Shown: positions 12,207 to 22,122 of the stretch, piece by piece
How the letters are laid out: every line of letters starts with the position of its first letter
Position numbering within the stretch: position 1 is the stretch's first letter
Origin: Volvox africanus
Taxonomy: Eukaryota; Chlorophyta; Chlorophyceae; Chlamydomonadales; Volvocaceae
Length of the DNA: 64,000 nt
Direction of reading: 5' to 3'
NCBI GenBank assembly: GCA_030268105.1
Contig: BSDZ01000011.1
Coordinates: forward strand, 2,641,001-2,705,000
The notes under the pieces: generated by a model
Databases searched by the model: none
Seen by the model: the letters and a program-made list of their open reading frames with translations, nothing else
Told to the model about the DNA's origin: nothing
Program-made: the position numbers and the translations under genes

Positions 12207-12211
12207 TGTAA
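12207..12211 (+). terminator. TGTAA polyadenylation signal of the secreted-protein gene
   Basis: TGTAA 269 nt past the stop at 11938, with a second copy at 12221-12225. The next gene begins only about 70-85 nt further on, so this is the expected transcript end. Confidence 0.55.
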
Positions 12212-12295
12212 TCATTTTAATGTAATGGTACTTGGGCGTTTTAAGGTTGTCGTGAAGGTTCATCGCGCGGAGCTTGAGTTCAGGTTGCGGCACGG

Positions 12296-13696
12296 ATGGA
12301 TGCCTCTGACGCAGTCGCGGAGCCGGCTTTCCCAGTCCGCAACCGCATTTATGCGCGCCTCATAAATGGCATGACGACGAACTTTGTTTGGAACTTGTAC
12401 TTGGATCATCTGTTGCTGATCATTACACAAATCGGGACGGTAGGCACGGTCGTCTCCGCCAGGTGCGACCAAGGAAATGGTCCAACGATCGCCTTCGAAA
12501 CAGAGAGTATACATTGTCGAAACATGTATTTCTAAAGAGTAGCCCCTGCATCCTTGCCCTTGAGGACGCCAATCTCCTTAGCGCCAAGCATGTGTTTGTG
12601 CCATCTTAGTAGATGACCTGCCTATGTGCCAAAGATGGGGTTACCTGCTCACGGGATCGTGGCCTTCTTAACACCTTCTTAACACCAAAGTCAATTCAGG
12701 GCTTCGCAAATGCAACGTCATTCCCGGGAAAGCAGGTCCGGGATAAAAGACGCTGCTAGGGGCCCATGCAGCCCCCCCTGGTAGCTCCATCCACTCTTCC
12801 AAACGCACGAGCTTCATTTACCAGAGAGTTTTGCGCAATACTATCTATCACGGCGGCGCAATTGTGGAGGGAAATCTCGGAGGAGACATCTCGGAGGGAA
12901 ATACGCTCTGAGGCTAACCAGGAGTTTGTTTTTAAGGGTTTGTTCTGGACACTTATCAAATACCTCGAATGATATGACATCTGCTTTGCCGGTTCCCCCT
13001 TCCCCCTTCCCTCTTCCCCTTCCCCCCATTTCCCCGTTATCGTAGGAAAGATGCCACGTTTGATGGCCGCACTACCTTCAGCACGTCAGTGGTGGTGGGC
13101 AAGCGGGATGAAGCGCCCCTGGAGCTAGCGGCAAGGCAGCTGGTGGAAGCGTTAGGGGAGCTGGGACACAGCAAGTGAGTGCAATCTACTCGTTCGTTTA
13201 GGAGGACCAAATACACATATTGCATGTATTTGTGTGCATCTCTCTACTCTGTCTGTCTGTCTGTCTGCCTGTCTGTCTCTATCTACACATAGATACACAT
13301 ACACGATTGCCAATGGAGGGGACTGTAAAGAGGTCCCGAACGTGCATTTGGATGGGGCGCAGGAGGTCATGTGAGATTGGGTCGTAGGGCGGATTTGCTT
13401 CTCTCCCCAAGCCTCACCCGCCCCTCAACTAGGGGTTGTGAGGTTGTAACCCGAATGCCCAATGCGATTAGGTACCTCTGGATCGACCACTCCAAGGCCC
13501 CGCTCGTTCATAAGCTTACGACTCTTACGTTGAGGATATTCGCCACCTCTCTCCTCTTTCCCCCGTCCCCGTCCCCGTCCCCGTCGCCTCTACCTGTCGT
13601 AGGCCCGTCACGCTGTGTCTTGGAATACGTGACCTGAGCCCTGCGGTGGTGCGGGAGCTCGTCGGGGCGGTCTGGGAGGACAACGTGTTTAGCTGA
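12296..13696 (+). CDS. PSMG3: Proteasome assembly chaperone 3 (PAC3/PSMG3)
   Basis: Small chaperone that, with PAC4, helps assemble the alpha-ring of the 20S proteasome in cytosol and nucleus. Three exons join in phase: 12296-12462, 13046-13174 and 13603-13696, giving 129 residues against about 120 for the family. Motifs in order are FPVRNRIYARLINGMTTNFV (N-terminal strands), LDHLLLIITQIGTVGTVVSA, then KDATFDGRTTFSTSVVVGKR and ELAARQLVEALGEL in exon 2, and KPVTLCLGIRDLSPAVV with a C-terminal helix in exon 3. The fit to the plant PAC3 pattern (hydrophobic TQIG core, LGKRDEP-like turn, LxLGxxD near the end) is good. The exon 2 and 3 acceptors are preceded by pyrimidine-rich tracts. The start ATG at 12296 follows the upstream gene's poly(A) signal closely. 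Confidence 0.87.
13248..13280. repeat. CTGT tetranucleotide microsatellite
   Basis: About eight CTGT units with one CTGC variant, in the second intron of the PSMG3 gene. Confidence 0.85.
13561..13585. repeat. CCCCGT hexanucleotide repeat in pyrimidine tract
   Basis: Four CCCCGT copies forming part of the pyrimidine-rich stretch just before the last PSMG3 exon acceptor at 13602. Confidence 0.75.
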
Positions 13697-14067
13697 TGAG
13701 GATGAGGACGCGAATGACCGCGGCGCCTGGGACTTACACGACATGCCAGGCATTTATCAGGAGGTAGTATATACGCAGTAAATCCACATCCCCGCACTGA
13801 CCAGACCAAGTTGGGTCCCGGCTTGCACGGACCCGCGGTGAGGACGTCCACCCGCCCGCAGTATGGGGTCCTTGGATGTGGAGGTAGGCCTGCTGCACGG
13901 GGCCGACTGGATCCAATATCTAAAAATTGAATTTGAACGGGGACACGGGGCCTATGACTCAGAACGTTTGACATAATCAAACTCGCACGCATATGTACCC
14001 CCTCACCCGAAGCGGCGTATACAAGCCCTGGACGGAACAAAGGTGACGGCGGCATGGGCGACAGCCG

Positions 14068-14072
14068 TGTAA
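14068..14072 (+). terminator. TGTAA polyadenylation signal candidate of PSMG3
   Basis: TGTAA about 370 nt past the PSMG3 stop on the coding strand. Confidence 0.45.
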
Positions 14073-14260
14073 ACGTTGTTGTGCTGCGCTGCTGCAGTAC
14101 CCGATAAGTACCGGTCAATGCCAGATAAATGCCGGTCAACCAACCGGGTGGTGGTATGGCATCGAACGCTTTTTTTCGTTTTCTGACCCTCATCCGATTT
14201 CTGGGGGCGGCGATTTAAATCTTATATGTATGTCTGTCCTGCGCGGTTTTCGTTGCTCCG

Positions 14261-14285
14261 GACGGACAGACAGACAGACAGGCAG
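14261..14285. repeat. GACA tetranucleotide microsatellite
   Basis: Short run of GACA units with GACG and GGCA variants in the convergent intergenic region. Confidence 0.8.
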
Positions 14286-15373
14286 ATGCATCTACTAGCG
14301 GATCAGCATCTGGGCTGTCCGTCGGCGGTCGAAATGGTTTTATGGTCGGCATTCACTTGGAAAATAATTTTGGTGTGCTTCAGCAAAACATATGCCAGGA
14401 GCTCGATATGAGGGGGGGGGTGAAGAGTTACCGCGGCTGCGGGTTACACTGGTACTGTGCCCTTCTGTCCCCTTTGGCTTTCTTGTTGAGGACCTGGAAA
14501 GTTCTACTGATTTGCACCCCCGTTCATCAACCGCCTTTTCGGTGAAGGAAATGCAATAGACAAAAAGAGACAGGCGCGCCGCAGCCTGCAGGGGTGCCGA
14601 GGAGGCAGCATACGGAGCCCAGCGGGTGAGCAACCTCTTCAGGGCTTGGGCAGGCTACAGTGCCGACATTTACATTACAATTTACATAATGTACTGTATC
14701 CCCCCTCCCATACAGGCGCACGATCGTACAAAGGCCGTACGTAAGGCTGGGCGCCTCGGCATTCTAACATATGCTGTCATGCGATCCCCCTTCCCCCCGC
14801 CGCTCCTCAGCTCTTCATTTCGATGTGTGCATGAGACACATATACATGTATATACCCGCACGAGTACAAGCATATCCGCACGAGGCGAACCCTAAAACAT
14901 CGCTTATCTTCTCTCCCTCGCTTAATGGATTGAGACTTCTAGATTCTAGACTTCGGCGTCATAAACACACGGAACCAGACGCGATATAACGACAAATAGT
15001 CTCCCCGGAAGCTGTATTCCCCTTCTGGGACTTCTGCTCCTTGTGCAGCAGAGAACCCGGAGCTATGCACCGCGTAGGGGGGCCCCCTGCAGCCCGTCTC
15101 AGGATCTCGCATGAGGCCCTCAATCTGCACCCTGGCCACTCCCTCGTCTCTCAGCTCTCAGGCAGCAACGCTCGATAGTCGAATTGGGTAGTACGAGATA
15201 TCGGTGCGGACGGCGTGAGGGTACTGATGTTGAGGCGCGAAACAACCATGGATGCGGTTCCTGACTTATAGCCCGCAGTCCAGCAGTACAAACGCGGGAG
15301 ACCTAATCGCCACTGGGGCGCTGGGCCGCAGTAGCCAGGAGCTGACGCTGGCCGCCCCTCATTCACATCACAT

Positions 15374-15378
15374 TTACA
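15374..15378 (-). terminator. TGTAA polyadenylation signal candidate of the ACT-domain gene
   Basis: Reads TGTAA on the minus strand about 225 nt past the proposed stop of the ACT-domain gene. Confidence 0.45.
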
Positions 15379-15601
15379 CCACCTCATGGTTCAACCAATA
15401 GCAACCGCCTTTGATCAGCGGCCCGTCTATGTCCAAGCTGACGATTAGGGCGCTCCCGCTTCGCAATGCGAAGGAAAGCCATCCCCAAGTCTGGCCAGAA
15501 CGACTACTGGCAGCCAGGCCTAGCAGGCTAGATGGTACGGTGTCAGACTTCTCGCAGTACAGATCGTCACTTCCGCGCCCTTCCCCCTCTTCTCCCTTGG
15601 C

Positions 15602-18600
15602 TCAACCGCACCGGGAGCTCACTCCTGACACGCCGTACGCGGCCTCCCTCAGCAGGGCGTCCATGTTGGGCGCCACGGTGGGCATGGCGCCCTTCCCCTC
15701 CAACAGCCGCAAGATGAAGATGAGTGAAACCACCTGGTCAGCATCCTGCCGTACGGGCGGAAGGGTAGCATGGGATGGGCCCAGTCCCCGCACGAGGTGG
15801 AGGGATGTTGGGATTTGCGGGTAAGTACGTATGACTTGGTGCTGCTGTAGGTACGCTGTTAAAGAGTGCAAGGGGCGGAAGGAGATGAGGAGATGAAGGC
15901 AGAAGGACATGCACCGCAGATGCTAATGAAAATGTACATGAAGGTCATGGGAGGTTGGCATTTAGCGGTTAACGGTTAGCGAGCGAATCCAAAGCCCCTG
16001 TTTAGGGTTTTAGGGTTTTTAGGGTTTTAGGGTTTAGGGTTTTAGGGTTTAGGGTTTTAGGGCGCGTTAAAGGACACCAATAACTGGATGAACATCCACC
16101 TCCCCTTACCCCGCATACTCCCCGAGGGGCCGCGCCTCATAAAGCCCGACCCGTGCCCACTTGCCCGCCTAACTTGCCTGACGTAGTGGCTCGCCGGGAC
16201 TGAACAACTTCCCTGCCTTGGCACGTCTGGTCACGCTCCAAGTTCCATGTACCTACAGCCCCTGTCACCTGAACCCTCCCCCAACCCCATTTCAACTCCA
16301 CCCTACCCCACCCGAGCCCAACCCCCCGCGCAGGCGGTATTTCGATGCTATTGCCACCTGACGAGACACCAACCGATCTGCCGCAATCCCAACTCCACCC
16401 GCGCTGCCCTCAAGCGGCGCCTGCTCGTTAGCCTAACCGCCAAAACCGCACCTGCCCACCACAACACCGAACCCTCAGCGCCCAGGGCTCTCGGAGAAAG
16501 TCCCAAACTACAAGAGCACCCAGTTGACCACCTAGCCCTCCTCCTCTAGCCGCTCCTCTTACGGTACTTTTTTCTTCCCTTTGTTGTACACACCATCTTG
16601 CTCCCCCGGGGACCGCGCAGCATGAACTTGAAGAACCTCCCCTGTCTGAAGTCGTAGTCGGGATCCGCCACGGCGCTCTCCGGCAGCGGCGCGTCAGGCC
16701 CTCCCTGGATGGCCCCCGCCACGATGCTCGCCCCCACCCCGGTCAGCGCGGTGGTCAGCTCGAGGAGGAATCCGGGCTTATGAGCCGAGGGCTCGCCCCT
16801 CACGATGACCTGCACGCCACACCACCATGTTGTTGGTGTGGTGTCGCAATGGCGGGTTACATACGGAATCTTAGTAGCTGGAGTAGGGAGCCATCTCGAT
16901 CATCTCGACGCGGCTAACAGGCATTGCCTGGGAGACACGAACGAACGTTGTGACTTGGACGCGCGCATGTGTACCTTCCAACGGAAATTGCTGCGTGGTT
17001 TGGTACGACTGATCTTTTAGATTATATTGCATATGTGCTGGTCTCGTAGAAGAACGATGTTGTTGGACGACAGAAACTTTTTAGATGTATGTATGAAAAC
17101 CGGACTGCGTTTATGTGCCTATGTTTTAAAGGGCCCCCGGGGTATAGTGTAGAAGCGGTACAGTCGTACTTGTGGTGGATGGGGAGGCGGTTCAGATTCG
17201 ATCATCAACTCCCGGGCGAGAGTAGCCCACTGGGCCCCGGATTCATGTACTGAATGATTAGTGGGATACACAGAACCAATACCCATGAGCGCTCGAAAGA
17301 CCAGTACCCATCATGCAGTTGTTGGCAGCAACATGCACGGCCGCCTGGACCCTCGGCCCCCCTTGCCCGCCCCTCCCCCCCCCACCTGGGTCAGATCCGG
17401 GTGAACTGTGTTGGAGACCTCGATGGCGCCGCATCGCCACTCCTGCGGGGCCGGGAGGAGCTCATCGACATGGGTAATAGATGAGGGAGACAGAGCGGGC
17501 CGGGTGAGGAGGAGGGCAGGAAGGGGCAGGCTGACAGGGGCGGGTGCGGGTGATCGTGCAAGCAGAGGTGCAGAAGGGAGGGGGAAAGGGGATAAGGCGA
17601 ATAAAACGAATCGTGGTGCTGAAACATTAGGGACGAGGACTAACCGTGAAGGTCGGACGATGGCTGACATCGTCCAAAGTAGGAAACAAGCTGGGGGGGG
17701 AAGTGACGGCTATCATCGCATATACACCCCCCCTTCGCCTTTAGTCCCACCCCTCACCTGATACGTATTGCCCGGGGCCTCCCCTTCTCTTTGATGGAGA
17801 TCTGACATCTGTCCCCAAACCGACCCCCGGGTCGGAACCCTCTCTCCCCTCCTTCCGTTTCGCCTTCTCAACAGTGCTTTACCGCCGACACAGCCCGGCA
17901 CCCGACAATAACCCTGAGCGGACACGGACTCCTAGGGTCCGCTGAACAGACCACGCCGTGCACCCGCCCTCCAGCTTCACCGCCCCCACACGTCATGCTG
18001 CTGCCGCCGCCCCCCAACCTCCTGCATAAACCCGCCTAAACGTCTCTATTGCCCCGTAGTCTATACGGCGGCCCCGCCTCCCCCTTCATCTATCCGCTAG
18101 ATACGCACGTCGTTCGTCACCGCCACCTCCGTGCCGCACACGATGAGGAAGTCCTCCAGCCGCGACCGCAGAGATTCCGCCGATGAATCCGGCAACTGTA
18201 ATCGGGTCGTTGGGTGGTTGAGAATCGTTCTTTGCTTCATTGTGTAATTGGAGGGTTAGGTTGCTTGCTTGGGCGGTTGCTAACCGAAGCCGTTAGTGCC
18301 ACTGCGTCACTGCTCGGGCCGCCGGGGGTTGTTGAAGCGGTTCGAGGGATGTATCGTGACCGCAACCATGCCGTGCAACAACCGCTGCGCAACTAGCTGC
18401 TACATAGGAGTACTCGAAGTATCTTGTCAGTGCATGCACCCATGGAAGCCACTCCGCTCCCTCCGATTACTGCTGGGCCCCCCGCTCCCTCGGACACTTG
18501 AACTCCTAAACACTTCAAAACGTGTTGGTAAGGAAAGCGCCCGCCCTCACCGCAGTAGTACTTCTTTCATCTTTCTACATTCTCTCCTATACATGATGGA

Positions 18601-19660
18601 CCGATCGATCATTCTCAACAAAATGACCACATGGCTCGACGTATGTCGTAATCGCCGCTACACCTGAACCTATACGACGTATAGCTATGGGCAGTGGAGA
18701 ATACGCACAGCCAGCTAGGGATTGGAAGGCTAACGAATGTCGTGAAGTTGTGGTTGTGGTGGTGGTAATCTTAGTGCGTGTTGCATAGGGAATGGGCGGC
18801 GCTAAAAACGTGGGCGCGGCCGCGGCTCAGATGTCCTCCTTCGTTGCTCCTCACTTTCTGACCCCGAAAGTCTGTCACCCAGAGGCAGTCTCGGGTCAAA
18901 CCGTCGGGCGTGGTCTCCAGCAGCGCATGCTGAACTCGGACGGTCATGCCTGTACGGCGGTAAGACATTGAGCGGCGGTACATTTGCGGCATGATGACTC
19001 GTTCGGATATCCATAAGAGGTAACGAGTCGCATTCGGGGCATTCGCACGGCAGGATGGAGTCACGACTACGACCTTCAGCCTGGTGGACAGGGGGCGCAC
19101 ATGGACGCATTCTTGATGCTCACTCCTACCGCCTAGTTGGCCACCGCGGGGGCACCGAACAGCACTCCCGCTGGGTCAGCCCCAATCCTCCTAACAGCTG
19201 CATCGTCAAACCTTAATGGGCGTGAATCCCACATCTTGGGCACGGCGGTTCTCCCCACCACTGCTCCCCCTCCCTCCCTCCCTCACCGTTGAGGACCCAG
19301 GCGAGGACCCTCAGTAACCCCGGAGTGTCCGGGCCCTGCGACCGACCAGGGAGTGCATCCTCGGAGACGGCTCGAGCAGGTAGATATGGGGTGGACAGAT
19401 CGGTGAGCGGACGGTGAACTGTCCGCCACAAGAAGATCATCACAATCACACAGCGGATGTCCTTTCGCCGATAACCGCCCGAACAACGTATCTGCCTACA
19501 TCCGACGACGACTAAATCCGCACTTCACGTCGCTTCACTTCATCTGCGAACCTCACCTCTCTGCCCGCCCACAACCCTACCTGCACTGTTAACATGGTAT
19601 ACTGCGGATGGGCCTTATTGTCCACCTCCACCAAGGATATCTGGCACTCGCTGAGGCGTT
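15602..19660 (-). CDS. ACT-domain repeat protein (ACR11/ACR12-like), 5' exon border uncertain
   Basis: ACT domains are ligand-binding folds that usually sense amino acids; plant ACR proteins of this kind regulate nitrogen metabolism in the chloroplast. Minus-strand exons that fit in phase are about 19660-19581, 19335-19287, 18949-18855, 18195-18109, 16809-16594 and 15745-15602. The first ACT domain is assembled across the first splices: VDNKAHPQYTMLTV, GPDTPGLLRVLAWVLN, GMTVRVQHALLETTPDGL, CLWVTDFRGQK. The fourth exon encodes ESLRSRLEDFLIVCGTE. The second ACT domain starts in the fifth exon (VIVRGEPSAHKPGFLLELT, then GRFFKFMLRGPRGSK). The last exon is a helical tail (VVSLIFILRLLEGKGAMPTV) ending at a TGA at 15602-15604. 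The true start and any transit peptide upstream of 19660 were not found. An extra splice at the GTGAGC at 15622 cannot be excluded. Confidence 0.8.
16001..16062. repeat. Interstitial telomere-type repeats (mixed TTTAGGG and TTTTAGGG)
   Basis: Eight consecutive units alternate between the 7-bp TTTAGGG (Arabidopsis type) and the 8-bp TTTTAGGG (Chlamydomonas type), plus one TTTTTAGGG. They lie in the last intron of the ACT-domain gene. The array is too short and too internal to be a chromosome end. Confidence 0.9.
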
Positions 19661-19949
19661 CCTGAAGCGATTGTGGGAGGAGCAGCCGGGAATCGAGGAA
19701 CGAACGACAACAGTCTCAGAGCGGAAGCAGATTCAAGGCACACAAGGAAATAGGAGGCTCCGGGCGCTTGCACGGTAAGGGAAAAACGTCGGGTGGGTTG
19801 GGTTCCCAACGGTGGTGATGGCGCCTTTCGGTGGGGTGGAGTAATGGGTCCTGACCCTGAGAAGGAGAGTTCCTGTAAAGGGTGCGAAGTGCACTATACA
19901 TTGAAATAATATGTGGATTTACAGTGATTTAATATCTTGTAAGGTAGTC

Positions 19950-20489
19950 ATGGACAACCCTGCCAGCAGCTACAGTGAATTCACAGTTCTACCTCGCATG
20001 TTAAACAATAACTTAACCTCCAAATCTGGCTTGGTTGGGTATGGCAAGGATATGGCCCTCTCAGATGACGCTCCAACTGCAACCAGCATCCGTCGGCAAA
20101 TTGTCGTTTTGCGAGGAAAAACCGGACAGTAAGTCCTGAATGCTCGACCGCTTTCACTATATTCCTGGACGCATTTTTTTCCCAGCGCCCTTGTCAGCAT
20201 CTTTTTCGTCTCTCGGAAAAGTGTTCAATGAAGGGTTTTGTCGGACTGTCTATGATTATTTAGATATGTTCGCCTTAATTTTGATATTCAAAAATTTAGA
20301 CTACAAGCACACTTACTGCGGGAAATCGGCAATAAACTTGAGATGGTTCCGATACAGTTGCAGCTCCGAAACAGCGGCTCTGACATTGAATACCCAAAAT
20401 TCATTTATTGTACATTGCATTTGTATCTGCTAGTAAGTACGATTTATCTACTTCTGTTGACCCGGCACTTCAATGGCAGCAATCCATAG
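19950..20489 (+). CDS. Unknown 134-residue protein, two exons
   Basis: Not recognised. Exon 19950-20128 ends at a GTAAGT donor, and exon 20264-20489 starts after TTATTTAG; the phases fit and the stop is at 20487-20489. A TGTAA 45 nt past the stop supports a real 3' end. The protein begins MDNPASSYSEFTVLPRMLN, continues with RRQIVVLRGKTGQYVRLNFD and FRLQAHLLREIGNKLEMVP, and ends in a hydrophobic stretch (YCTLHLYLLVSTIYLLLL) that could be a membrane segment. The second exon ends near another GTAAGT (20433), so a spliced form without the hydrophobic tail is possible, but no following exon was seen. The base composition is more A/T-rich than in the neighbours. It begins about 290 nt from the 5' part of the minus-strand ACT gene. 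Confidence 0.45.
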
Positions 20490-20533
20490 GAGAGCGGTGA
20501 TCGCGCGCAGCAGCCGCGCCAGACTTCCCCAAT

Positions 20534-20538
20534 TGTAA
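20534..20538 (+). terminator. TGTAA polyadenylation signal candidate
   Basis: TGTAA 45 nt past the stop of the unknown two-exon gene and about 100 nt before the LSm11 start. Confidence 0.45.
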
Positions 20539-20638
20539 CATTTATTACCTTAATAAAACCTTAATCACCTTAAGCCTCTAGGAATATGGCTTGGAGGCTC
20601 GGCGACTGAACTGGCGCACTTTCGGGGGCCGTGCAAAT

Positions 20639-22122
20639 ATGCACTTACGTGACATGGATAAGGACCCCTCACAAACGTTTCAACAGCCCCATACCGCTCA
20701 TACCTCACCCCAGCTACCACCTCCACCTCCACCATTATTACCTCCGCCGCTGCCGCGGACCGCAGCAGCATCGCCCCACAACGCAGCTGATGCCGCTCGC
20801 CCAGCTATTCACCCGCCCACGCACACGGAGTCCTCTGAGGAAGGGGAAGTCACTTGGGCCGCAGAAATAACAGGACTTGAAGCAGCAGCAACAACAGCAG
20901 AAGTAGCTGTAGCCGGCTCGGCGCCCCCTTCGCCTTCTCTTGATTTCCTCAGCCCCGCCTTCGACTCTCTGCGCGCCCTCCTTACGCCTGGGCTTCAGCC
21001 GCCGCTGCCCCATGTACGCCCTATGGACAATGTGTCGCAGTGTCGCAAGTTACTGCCTCCGGAAGTGCCTGATTCGCTTCCTCTGGAAAAGAAACCCAAG
21101 GTCCTTAACGAGGTGCGATCGGCGCTTCCCATCACCCCATCACAGTATCTGTCCCAGTTGCCCTTGGCGGCCCTCCTGCTATGAAGTCCAAGGAGCCAAC
21201 TGCAGCGTGATTTCATCATTACTTGTCTCGTACCCGCTGCTCCCCAACAGGTATCGTACTACTACTCCGGGGTATATCCTCCCTTGACTTCCTGCTGGTA
21301 CTTCCCTGCTGGTTTGATTTTGTTCCCCTTGACACCTCATCGATCGATCCATCCATCCATCCATCCATCTACCTACCAGCTCAGTAATTGCTTCAGCTGG
21401 CTGACTGTCCGTATTGCCCTCATACCACAGACCTGCCCGGCTGGTCCCGTTGTGAATGTATCCAGCCTCTCCCTCTGCCCTTTCCCGCCCGAACTCAGGA
21501 GACCCGAAAGAAGCACCTGCGCTTCAAGGAGTCAGCGGTGCGCCTTCGTGAGCGCATCCGCTCCGGGACGACCCACTCCCTGGACCGGGTGCTGGCAGCG
21601 GCGGCGGCAGCATCACCCGGGCCCCTGGACGTGCTGCGGCGCTGGCATGCAGCGGCAGCGCGAGTGAGTGTAACCACCCGCCATGCCACCGGCGTGCGTG
21701 GCCGTGCCACTGGCGTGCTGACCGCATACGACCGGTTTATGAACCTCGTATTACGCGATGTGAACGAGCGCTATACAGTGCCCGTACGGCGCGTGAAGGA
21801 ATACACCAGGCTTGTGCCTGTAGCGGCTGGGGCGGCGGCAGGGGACGGCGGCCCCGGCAGTGAAGGTTCAGATGCGGTGTCGGCGGCACCCGGGTCGGTG
21901 TCGGCTCCTTCACCGTTAAGGATGGGGGAGGTGACACGCATCAGGATTGTACAGCGGAGGGAAGTACGGCAACGGCAGTTGGGGCAGGTGTTTATTAAGG
22001 GTGATAACGTTGTGGTGGTGCACCTGGCTCCGGTGGAGGACGGCGAGGGCGGGGCTGCGGATCTCACAGCCCTGCCGGGATCCGCGTTGAAGGCCACAGC
22101 GGCGCCCGCAGCGGTAAGTTAG
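20639..22122 (+). CDS. LSM11: U7 snRNA-associated Sm-like protein LSm11
   Basis: LSm11 replaces an Sm protein in the U7 snRNP ring, which directs endonucleolytic 3' processing of replication-dependent histone pre-mRNAs in the nucleus. Exons 20639-21112 and 21499-22122 join in phase and give 365 residues, about the length of animal LSm11 (around 360). The N-terminal half is Pro/Ala-rich and includes LDFLSPAFDSLRALL, the kind of FDPLxAL segment found in LSm11 N-termini. Sm motif 1 is GVLTAYDRFMNLVLRDVNER at about residues 225-245. Sm motif 2 is RQLGQVFIKGDNVVVVHLA. The two are separated by about 70 residues, the enlarged spacer characteristic of LSm11. The start is the first in-frame ATG; the second exon ends at TAG inside a GTAAGT sequence (22114), so a further spliced 3' exon is possible. 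Confidence 0.83.
21342..21370. repeat. CCAT tetranucleotide microsatellite
   Basis: CGAT/CCAT units in tandem in the LSM11 intron. Confidence 0.85.

Larger units (their letters stand above)
13697..15601. other. Convergent intergenic region between PSMG3 and the ACT gene
   Basis: No supported gene. It contains a plus-strand TGTAA (14068-14072) that fits the PSMG3 3' end, a GACA microsatellite (14261-14285), several minus-strand TGTAA copies, and one (15374-15378) that fits the 3' end of the ACT gene. Open frames of up to 78 codons on the minus strand have no motifs. Confidence 0.5.

Noticed and set aside
16001..16062. Chromosome end (true telomere)
   Set aside because: Only 62 bp long and flanked on both sides by exons of the same gene.
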